Origin: Candidatus Uhrbacteria bacterium
GTDB taxonomy: Bacteria > Patescibacteriota > Patescibacteriia > UBA9934
Reading direction: 5' to 3'
NCBI GenBank assembly: GCA_003518105.1
Contig: DOZH01000004.1
Coordinates: forward strand, 1-18,181
DNA length: 18,181 nt
Every line of letters starts with the position of its first letter. The stretch's first letter is position 1. A program made the translations under genes and the position numbers. Of this stretch, positions 8,398 to 13,596 are shown piece by piece. Below the pieces are notes generated by a model, which ran no database searches, was not told the origin of the DNA, and saw only the letters and a program-made list of their open reading frames with translations.

Positions 8398-9501
8398 CTA
8401 CTTAACCAACCCCAGTATATCCTTAAACGTCACAAACACAACCAACAACATGAGCAGCGCAAAGCCAATCGCGTGCACCGTACCCTCAAACCTCACACTC
8501 GCCTTTTTACGTCGAATCGCCTCAATAAACAAGAAGGCTACCCGTCCACCGTCGAGCGCTGGAATCGGCAGTACATTCAGCACCGCCAAGTTTAAGCTGA
8601 GCATAGCGGCAAACTGCAGGATATGCGCAAAGCCCATTTTAGCCACCTGACCGGTCACCACAGCAATTCCAACTGGTCCAGACACAGCTGCGCCTACACC
8701 ATTATGACTAAAGATACTAGCTATCAAGCCACCAAGTGCCACAAAAATCGCCACCGTACCTTCCACCGTCTGCTTCATGCCCCGCCATGGTGCTTGGTAC
8801 CAAGGGAAGTGCACCGTACCCGTCTTTAGCAATTCAATCCCAATCGCCTCATGACCCAAGCTCTCGATCATGCTCGCTGTCACGTCGACATCTACTTCTT
8901 TACCGCCTCGATCCAGCACTACACGATGCGTCGCACCAGGCGCCAACGCCAACCGTGCCGCGTCACTTTCCGTGTACACGACACCATCAATACTCGTCAC
9001 CTGGTCACCAATCTCCATGCCAGCAGTTGCTGCTGGCGAGTCCTTCATCACATCAAAAATCGTCACACCCTCATTCGTCACCGTAAACTCTCCCCTAGCT
9101 ATGGGGGAGCTGGAGGGGGCTGTATCCCCGTCCGTCACCGCGGGAATCCCCACCCAAAAACCAACCGTAAAAATAACCCAGGCCATCACCAAATTCATCA
9201 CGACACCAGCCACCAGTACCACAAACCTCCGCGGAATACTCTTGCTGGCAAAACTATCCGTAGCCGCTACATCATCTTCGGCACTCTCGCCTTTAATCTT
9301 CACAAACCCGCCGAGCGGAATCATGTTCAGCGAAACCTCCATGCCATCTTTACGCTTCCAAGCCCACAACCGTGGCGGAAAGCCCAAGCCAAACTCGTCC
9401 ACCTTCATGCCCATTCGCTTGGCCGCAAAGTAATGACCCCATTCATGGCCCAACACCAGTACGCTCAAAATGAGTAAAAACAACAAAATAGTCCAAATCA
9501 T
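8398..9501 (-). CDS. rseP: Site-2 intramembrane zinc metalloprotease, RseP/RasP-like (M50)
   Basis: This membrane protease cuts transmembrane segments of regulators or leftover signal peptides. 367 aa, normal for the family. The zinc site HEWGH is at 19-23 in the first membrane segment; the second conserved motif, NVLPIPALDGGR (309-320), supplies the third ligand region. A PDZ domain lies at about 140-225 (SPAATAGMEIGDQVTSIDG), with membrane segments at about 3-17, 92-118, 247-264, 292-311 and 343-360. An extra stretch at about 124-138 (TDGDTAPSSSPIARG), between the second membrane segment and the PDZ domain, is encoded by a palindromic GC-rich insert. The gene starts 44 bp after the RT stop on the same strand; a possible promoter fits in that gap. 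The substrate is unknown. Confidence 0.93.
   Translation of the reverse strand: MIWTILLFLLILSVLVLGHEWGHYFAAKRMGMKVDEFGLGFPPRLWAWKRKDGMEVSLNMIPLGGFVKIKGESAEDDVAATDSFASKSIPRRFVVLVAGVVMNLVMAWVIFTVGFWVGIPAVTDGDTAPSSSPIARGEFTVTNEGVTIFDVMKDSPAATAGMEIGDQVTSIDGVVYTESDAARLALAPGATHRVVLDRGGKEVDVDVTASMIESLGHEAIGIELLKTGTVHFPWYQAPWRGMKQTVEGTVAIFVALGGLIASIFSHNGVGAAVSGPVGIAVVTGQVAKMGFAHILQFAAMLSLNLAVLNVLPIPALDGGRVAFLFIEAIRRKKASVRFEGTVHAIGFALLMLLVVFVTFKDILGLVK
9090..9122. repeat. Palindromic GC-rich insert inside rseP
   Basis: CTCCCC (9090-9095) and GGGGAG (9104-9109) form a 6-bp stem around TAGCTATG, followed by a second G-rich run, CTGGAGGGGG. It stays in frame and adds a Ser/Pro-rich loop to the protease. 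It looks like a dispersed palindromic element of the kind tolerated inside genes; I cannot count its copies from one window. Confidence 0.45.
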
Positions 9502-9510
9502 AGTAGGCTA

Positions 9511-9539
9511 AGTTTACGGTAAAATATCGTTACGGGCAA
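9511..9539 (-). promoter_or_regulatory. Possible promoter for rseP
   Basis: Minus strand: TTGCCC (9534-9539), 17-bp spacer, TAAACT (9511-9516). Only 9 bp separate the -10 from the ATG at 9501, so the message would be nearly leaderless. Each hexamer matches consensus at 4 of 6 positions, so this is a weak call. Confidence 0.3.
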
Positions 9540-9545
9540 TAGCCG

Positions 9546-10562
9546 CTAACCCAGCCTATTCATCACCAGCTTCTCTAAACCATAAGCATCAGCATGAACA
9601 CACAGACCTAAATATGAACTAACATTAGCCGACGTGGCTCGCTGCACCAATCTTTTTGCCGTACTTGGACGCAGGATAGTGGCATAAGGCAAAAGAATTG
9701 ACCCTAGAAAGTCGACTCCTTGGCGCCAAGTTCTGACGTAGACCTTGTTCGGATGAAGCTGGAGTTTCAACTCTTGGCATAAAAATTCATCAACCCTTAA
9801 GGCTAAATCCATCGCCTCATCATAATTGTTAGACAACATAACGAAGTCGTCACAATAACGAATATGGTATTTGACTTTAAGCTGGTGTTTGACAAAGAAA
9901 TCTAGCTCGTGAAGATAAATGTTAGCTAAAAGCTGACTGGTGAGATTACCAAGCGGTAGGCCGACGCCTGGTGTAACTGTAAAGCTAGCGATGACGTGAT
10001 TTAGTAATTGTAACGTTCGATGATCGACGATATGTTTAGACAGTAACTTGAGAAGTATGACATGATCAATCGAATCGAAAAACTTACGAATATCACACTT
10101 TGCAGCATAGACTGGCCGCGTGTCATTGACGCTGGCTCGGCGCAAAAAGATACGCAAACGATTAACTGCCGCATGAACGCCCTTCTCACTTCGTGACGAA
10201 AAACTATCAAAGATGAACAGCGGCTCAAAAATAGGCTCAATGATATTTATAATAGCCTGATGGACTACCCTATCTCTAACAACTGCCTTATGAATAGTTC
10301 TTTGTTTCGGGTCGTGGACTGTGAATTGCTCATACGGCGAATGATGATACACTCCACTAGTCAGTTCCTCATGCAGGGCGAAAATATCATCTTCCAGATG
10401 ACGCTCAAACTCCATCACATCAAACCGTGACTTCTTACCACGCCTAAAAAGATACCAAGCCGCGAGCAAATTTTCAACTGAACATAATTGCCCAAATAAA
10501 TCATTTATTTTACGCTTATGAACAGTCCAATAAAGACCCCCCCCCCAACGGAGTGACGTCAA
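9546..10562 (-). CDS. DGR-type reverse transcriptase
   Basis: The RT copies the TR transcript into cDNA, misincorporating opposite adenines, and so diversifies the target gene. 338 aa as called. RT motifs are in order: an N-terminal LCSVENLLAAWYLFRRGKK region (26-44), KQRTIHKAVVRDRVVHQAI (86-104), FDSFSSRSEKGVHAAV (118-133), the metal-binding CDIRKFFDSID (156-166, D157), the DGR-like GLPLGNLTSQ (201-210), the active site YCDD (236-239) and FLGSILLP (285-292). There is no maturase or endonuclease domain as in group II introns, and no retron msr/msd is seen. The start is uncertain: the only usual in-frame start is a TTG at 10562, it lacks a Shine-Dalgarno, and a G10 run lies directly after it. 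If the run were 9 or 12 long, an ATG at 10611 would come into frame. The core starts by about residue 15 in any case. Confidence 0.95.
   Translation of the reverse strand: MTSLRWGGGLYWTVHKRKINDLFGQLCSVENLLAAWYLFRRGKKSRFDVMEFERHLEDDIFALHEELTSGVYHHSPYEQFTVHDPKQRTIHKAVVRDRVVHQAIINIIEPIFEPLFIFDSFSSRSEKGVHAAVNRLRIFLRRASVNDTRPVYAAKCDIRKFFDSIDHVILLKLLSKHIVDHRTLQLLNHVIASFTVTPGVGLPLGNLTSQLLANIYLHELDFFVKHQLKVKYHIRYCDDFVMLSNNYDEAMDLALRVDEFLCQELKLQLHPNKVYVRTWRQGVDFLGSILLPYATILRPSTAKRLVQRATSANVSSYLGLCVHADAYGLEKLVMNRLG
10537..10546. repeat. C10 homopolymer at the RT 5' end
   Basis: Ten consecutive Cs (Gs on the RT-coding strand) fall in codons 6-9 of the RT as called, between the RT and avd starts. Such a tract is prone to slippage and to sequencing error, and its length decides which upstream start is in frame with the RT. 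Confidence 0.9.
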
Positions 10563-10572
10563 AGAGCGACAA

Positions 10573-10926
10573 TTGTTGCGCGGCGGGCCGGGCGATATTC
10601 CCCTTGTGCATACACTTTACGATATTTATGTCCTCTGGAACACCGTCATAACCAAGTTCCCGAAGACACAACGCTACACGTTAGGAGAAACTTGTTCAAG
10701 GTATTTGCTCGACGTATTAGAACTAGTACTAGCAGCATCGTCGACCAATAATCTCGTTACTAAAACCGACAAACTAAAACTTGCGAGCCCTAAAATCGAT
10801 ACTCTCAAACTACTCATTCGATTATGTAAAGATTGTGACTGTCTAACCAATCAGCAGTACCTAAAAACCGAATCAATGATTTTAGAAACAGGCAAGCAGT
10901 TGGGCGCATGGCTAAGGGATATATAA
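10573..10926 (+). CDS. avd: Avd-like accessory variability determinant (four-helix bundle)
   Basis: Avd proteins form positively charged pentameric barrels that bind the DGR RT and template RNA and are needed for mutagenic retrohoming. 117 aa, normal length. The family pattern is visible: DIPLVHTLYDIYVLWNTVITKFPK (split here as DIPLVHTLYD at 8-17 and TKFPKTQRYTLGE at 27-39), then helices around YLLDVLELVLAA, KIDTLKLLIRLCKD and LKTESMILETGKQLGAWL. It is lysine-rich as expected. The start is a TTG at 10573 (or 10576); no ATG or GTG is in frame before the upstream stop. It faces away from the RT, with 10 bp between the two starts, and ends just before a strong hairpin. Inverted orientation relative to RT and TR is unusual; most DGRs carry avd on the same strand. 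Confidence 0.88.
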   Translation: MLRGGPGDIPLVHTLYDIYVLWNTVITKFPKTQRYTLGETCSRYLLDVLELVLAASSTNNLVTKTDKLKLASPKIDTLKLLIRLCKDCDCLTNQQYLKTESMILETGKQLGAWLRDI

Positions 10927-10928
10927 TA

Positions 10929-10956
10929 CAAAAGGGCGCCGTCAGACGCCCTTTTG
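10929..10956. terminator. Strong hairpin with A/T flanks, bidirectional terminator
   Basis: A perfect 10-bp stem (10929-10938 with 10947-10956; arms CAAAAGGGCG and CGCCCTTTTG) closes an 8-nt loop. On the plus strand it lies 2 bp after the avd stop, so it can end the avd message. On the minus strand it lies 16 bp past the end of the TR, so it would also define the 3' end of, or stall, the TR transcript before it reaches the RT. Confidence 0.75.
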
Positions 10957-10972
10957 GTATATAAGTACTACC

Positions 10973-11090
10973 TACAGACTGGCATGGCGTTCTGCTGAAA
11001 CGTGTTGCCGACGTGATTGCCGTTCAAGTTCGCGTCACCGTCATTCGGATAGACGTTCGGCGTGCTCGACCACTCGTCATAACCAGGCAC
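10973..11090 (-). repeat. DGR template repeat (TR)
   Basis: 118 bp, aligned without gaps to 11508-11625 at a constant offset of 535 bp. Read on the minus strand it has 29 adenines, and 14 of them differ in the VR. The other 89 bases are identical. Seven AAC or AAT codons are present when it is read in the target's frame, and all seven differ in the VR, which is typical of a TR tuned for diversity. The sequence is not part of a long reading frame; the target frame meets TAG soon after the repeat. The stretch at 11091-11152 on its upstream side holds no gene that I can support. Confidence 0.96.
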
Positions 11091-11152
11091 CAATCAATTA
11101 CACTTCATTCTTCCATGTCACCAGGCCCAGGCGCACCCAAGCCTTGAATTTT

Positions 11153-11311
11153 ATGCGAGACACAAAGTTACAAACCCTGTCTCAAAATGAAATGCGGAGT
11201 ACTCATACATCCACGCTACCCACTCTCGTCTTCAGTCTTGAACACGAAACTCTCGCAGCCTATTGGGATAATGACAGATTTCGGCGATTCATCGTAGCTG
11301 AGCTAGAGTGA
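11153..11311 (+). CDS. Doubtful small ORF between TR and VR
   Basis: A 52-codon frame opens at ATG 11153 and ends at TGA 11311 on the plus strand. It has a plausible amino-acid mix, ending in EHETLAAYWDNDRFRRFIV. There is no Shine-Dalgarno or promoter that I can see, and it runs against the DGR genes. It may be a remnant or chance. Otherwise the stretch between TR and the target gene holds only the hairpin and short repeats listed separately. Confidence 0.2.
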   Translation: MRDTKLQTLSQNEMRSTHTSTLPTLVFSLEHETLAAYWDNDRFRRFIVAELE

Positions 11312-11365
11312 ACTCACTGGCCTACTCTCCAAAATGAAGTATAACAAAAATTCGAATAAAAAGAA

Positions 11366-11417
11366 CGACACCCGGTGAGAGATGCCGCCCTTTTTGGGCC
11401 AGCATTGCCAGGTGTCG
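11366..11417. terminator. Long hairpin beyond the target gene, likely terminator
   Basis: CGACACC (11366-11372) pairs with GGTGTCG (11411-11417); inner pairs ATGC (11382-11385) with GCAT (11402-11405) and GCCC (11387-11390) with GGGC (11396-11399) close a T5 loop. On the minus strand it is followed by TTCTTTTTATT, a good terminator for the target gene. On the plus strand T6 follows as well. It lies about 90 bp past the VR. Hairpins downstream of VRs help target recognition in the Bordetella phage DGR, so it may have that role instead or as well. Confidence 0.6.
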
Positions 11418-11436
11418 CAGATTTTTTGTCTCAGTC

Positions 11437-11494
11437 CCAAGTTCTAGGCTCAGTGACCAAGGGCTGCCCAAGAACCAAGCTACCAAGTGCCAAG
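11437..11494. repeat. Six spaced CTTGG motifs between VR and hairpin
   Basis: On the plus strand CCAAG starts at 11437, 11457, 11468, 11475, 11483 and 11490 (CTTGG on the minus strand), spaced 7-8 bp for the four nearest the target gene. It lies immediately 3' of the target stop codon. No matching array lies beside the TR. Confidence 0.6.
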
Positions 11495-11499
11495 TACAA

Positions 11500-12210
11500 T
11501 TACTCCATACAGACTGGCATGGCGCGCTGCCGAAACGTGCTGCCGACGTGATCGCCGTCCAAGCACGCGCCACCGTCAAACGGACAGACGCGCGGCGTGC
11601 TCGACCACTCGTCATAACCAGGCACGTTGAGCAGTAGAGCGGCTGCCAGCGCGTAGGGCACGCGCTGGCCGTCCATCTGCCGCACCCAGCCTTTGCTTTG
11701 CGCCGCGTTGGCCAGGACGCCGAAGCCAGCGAGGAGCTTGGCCCGTTTGAGCTTTTCAGCCTGGTTGGCCTGTTTGGCCTGGACCTGGCTACAGACCAGG
11801 CCGTTGACAGGCTCCCAATTGGCACCGAAGTCGATGAGCTGTGCGATCACGCGGTTGGGGATGAACTCAGGTGACCCTGGGATCAATTTGACCCGCTTGT
11901 CATCCACGCCCTCAGCGTAGGCAGCATCCCACTGCCAGAACTGGCTACCGTGGGCGTCCTTCATCCTGTCCCGCAAGTAGATGAGGGTCGCCGGCACCGT
12001 GGCACGATGAACTGTGTAGACGATGTCGAGGAAGGGCTGCGTTTTGCGCGCATTATCAAGATCATGTTTCATCATGATCTCGTCCGTCTGGGCACGGGCG
12101 AAGTCGATGTCGTCCTGCGTCAAGCCGGGATATTTCTTGAGTTGCTTGAGCTTCTTCCACCACGGGGTAAAGTTGACGATGAAGGGAGAAGCAACAGAGA
12201 GTGCAGTCAT
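11500..12210 (-). CDS. DGR target protein with C-terminal variable region
   Basis: 236 aa, unknown family. Its last 41 residues (196-236) contain the VR product, so the variable surface is at the extreme C-terminus as in other DGR targets. Ten residues differ from the TR-encoded version: N207R, Y209C, N211F, D214G, N216C, N218D, N220D, N224S, Q227R and N229R. The body is soluble-looking, with an aromatic N-terminus (FTPWWKKLKQL), a helical stretch (LTQDDIDFARAQTDEIM), YLRDRMKDAHGSQFWQWD and a Lys/Ala-rich helix (AKQANQAEKLKRAKLLAG). I see no signal peptide or membrane segment, so it probably acts in the cytoplasm unless exported some other way. The VR lacks the C-type-lectin pattern that I would recognise (no GGSW, no terminal GFR). 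The start at ATG 12210 has GGAG about 7 nt upstream and a near-consensus promoter behind it. Confidence 0.92.
   Translation of the reverse strand: MTALSVASPFIVNFTPWWKKLKQLKKYPGLTQDDIDFARAQTDEIMMKHDLDNARKTQPFLDIVYTVHRATVPATLIYLRDRMKDAHGSQFWQWDAAYAEGVDDKRVKLIPGSPEFIPNRVIAQLIDFGANWEPVNGLVCSQVQAKQANQAEKLKRAKLLAGFGVLANAAQSKGWVRQMDGQRVPYALAAALLLNVPGYDEWSSTPRVCPFDGGACLDGDHVGSTFRQRAMPVCME
11508..11625 (-). repeat. DGR variable repeat (VR)
   Basis: 118 bp at the 3' end of the target gene, covering codons 196-234. On the minus strand the 14 differences from the TR are nine A-to-G, two A-to-C and three A-to-T. All are nonsynonymous, with double hits in codons 207, 211, 216 and 229. The first 33 bp on the target-5' side and the last 17 bp on the 3' side are unchanged; the 3' block would hold the initiation-of-mutagenic-homology function. 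Confidence 0.96.
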
Positions 12211-12252
12211 GGGTGACTCCGGGAGTTGGTTAGGGTTGAAAGTAGCTCTTGC

Positions 12253-12281
12253 ATAATAGCAAAAAATAGGCCTTTTGTCAA
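12253..12281 (-). promoter_or_regulatory. Near-consensus promoter of the DGR target gene
   Basis: Minus strand: perfect -35 TTGACA (12276-12281), 17-bp spacer with a T6 run, extended -10 TGC-TATTAT (hexamer 12253-12258). Predicted transcription start near 12246 gives a leader of about 36 nt before the ATG at 12210. I see no operator, so strong constitutive expression is inferred. The rest of 12211-12330 is AT-rich and holds nothing else clear. Confidence 0.85.
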
Positions 12282-12324
12282 GGCTAATTAATAATTATTT
12301 GGCTAAAATTAGCTATTTTAATAA

Positions 12325-12337
12325 CTGGGGTCAGGTC
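12325..12337. repeat. GGGGTCAGGTC repeat, copy 1
   Basis: The 13-mer CTGGGGTCAGGTC here recurs exactly at 14857-14869 inside murL, and its first nine bases recur at 3610-3618 before dnaE. It overlaps the murD stop codon, so it may have replaced the original gene end. The motif resembles REP-type sequences associated with REP-processing transposases, but no such transposase is in the window. Confidence 0.45.
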
Positions 12338-13596
12338 GTCGATCGTCTGGTTTCTACAGCCTCCATAAACATCCTCCCCCGCTCCTCAAAATTCTTAAAC
12401 TGCCCATAACTCGGCGAGGCTGGCGACAACAAGCAGACTCCGCCGTTCGACAGATGCGCCAACGACTTAGCTACTGCTTCATCAAGTGTCATCACTCGCT
12501 CTGCCGCCACCCCAGCCAGCTCCAACGCTACAAAAACCCTCTCTCCCCCTGGCATCACGAGTGCTAACACATCATCGACCTCACTCAACTTCTTAGCTAA
12601 CTCTGTAAAATTATAACCTCTATCTTGTCCACCCAAAATTATCGCCAACGGCTTATCCGCATACACATCGATTGCCGCCATGGCACTCTCAGGCGTCGTC
12701 GAAATCGAGTCATTCACAAACAGCACCTCACCAATCTTGCCTACTTCCTGCAACCTATGCGGCAACGGTTCAAAACTCGCCAACGCCGCCCCCACAATTA
12801 CCTCGTCGAGCCGCAAGATCTTCGCCACTTCAAGCACAGCGCAAGCGTTCTCCCGGTTGTGCTCGCCTAGCAACTTCAACGAATGTAAAATCTCTCTATC
12901 CGTAAAATCAATCGGCACTGGCCAGGCCTCCGTCTTCTCGCCGAGTTCAGCTAACTGTGGAAATTTCGGGTTATAAACCAACGTATCATCCATGGTCATC
13001 ACCTCGCCCAACCGCACTTTGGCTTTCTGGTACTCAGTCACACTCCCGTGCCAATCCATGTGCTCCTCATACAAATTTAGAATCACTCCAATATCCGGCG
13101 CGATCTCAAGATCGGCGAGTTGATAACTCGACATCTCAATCACGAAAATCGTCTCCTCGACCGCCTCCACCTCGCCAATCGACGGCACACCAATATTACC
13201 GACGAGTTTAACCGGCAACCCAGCCTCCTTAATCACATGCGCCAACAAGGCCGACGTTGTACTCTTACCCTTCGTCCCCGTCACTCCAATAATCTTGCCC
13301 CTACCCTTTCTCTCCGCCAAGAATATATTCGTCGACGACGTAATCACCGCACCCTCACTTTTCCACTTTATTATAAACCTATTCGAGAGCGGAATCCCTG
13401 GCGCCTTAATCACCACCGTCTCAGCGTCGACTATCACCTCATCAACTTTTACAAACTCTGGCACATCAAGCGTCTTCTCATCCGTCATCACAATATCAGC
13501 AACACCTCGAGCACGAAGCACGGCCAGCGTCGCCTGCCCCTCCCGGCCGTAGCCAAAAATGACAACTTTCTTACCCTTCAGCTCGTTAATTTTCAT
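12331..13596 (-). CDS. UDP-MurNAc-L-Ala:glutamate ligase, probably MurD2 type (L-Glu-adding)
   Basis: A cytoplasmic Mur ligase that adds glutamate to UDP-MurNAc-L-alanine using ATP. 421 aa. Visible are the N-terminal Rossmann-like UDP domain (VVIFGYGREGQ), the ATP-binding P-loop GVTGTKGKSTT (104-114), MSSYQLADLE (155-164), EEHMDWH (177-183), HNREN (246-250), HRLQ (280-283), and a C-terminal domain with NDSISTTPESA (295-305) and LSPASPSYGQFKNF. Classical MurD has NDSKATN at the C-terminal site. The SISTTPESA variant and the overlap with murL suggest the MurD2 form, which adds L-glutamate. The start overlaps the murL end by 11 bp, so translation is probably coupled. The last codons (TRRSTT) run into the GGGGTCAGGTC repeat. 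Confidence 0.9.
   Translation of the reverse strand: MKINELKGKKVVIFGYGREGQATLAVLRARGVADIVMTDEKTLDVPEFVKVDEVIVDAETVVIKAPGIPLSNRFIIKWKSEGAVITSSTNIFLAERKGRGKIIGVTGTKGKSTTSALLAHVIKEAGLPVKLVGNIGVPSIGEVEAVEETIFVIEMSSYQLADLEIAPDIGVILNLYEEHMDWHGSVTEYQKAKVRLGEVMTMDDTLVYNPKFPQLAELGEKTEAWPVPIDFTDREILHSLKLLGEHNRENACAVLEVAKILRLDEVIVGAALASFEPLPHRLQEVGKIGEVLFVNDSISTTPESAMAAIDVYADKPLAIILGGQDRGYNFTELAKKLSEVDDVLALVMPGGERVFVALELAGVAAERVMTLDEAVAKSLAHLSNGGVCLLSPASPSYGQFKNFEERGRMFMEAVETRRSTT

Larger units (their letters stand above)
9546..12210 (-). mobile_element. Diversity-generating retroelement (RT, Avd, TR, VR, target gene)
   Basis: The complete cassette is an RT (9546-10562), an accessory Avd (10573-10926, opposite strand), a template repeat (10973-11090) and a target gene (11500-12210) whose 3' end holds the variable repeat (11508-11625). 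RT, TR and target all read on the minus strand in the order target-TR-RT; avd is inverted between TR and RT. DGRs are not mobile in the usual sense: the RT copies TR RNA with errors at adenines and the cDNA replaces the VR. I see no transposase, integrase or terminal repeats bounding the cassette. The A-specific TR/VR differences make the identification firm. Whether it is active today cannot be told from one sequence. Confidence 0.96.

Noticed and set aside
9546..10562. Group II intron or retron reverse transcriptase
   Set aside because: There is no maturase or endonuclease domain and no msr/msd structure was seen; the TR/VR pair and Avd identify a DGR.
11437..11494. CRISPR array
   Set aside because: The CTTGG units are 5 bp long with 2-15 bp gaps; there are no long direct repeats or spacers and no cas genes.
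11322..11825. Second frame of 167 codons over the VR
   Set aside because: Shadow of the target gene; the TR/VR codon changes make sense only in the frame of 11500-12210.
12338..12348. GTCGATCGTCT shared with 18136-18146
   Set aside because: An 11-bp match without matching flanks; likely chance in a sequence rich in GTCGA.
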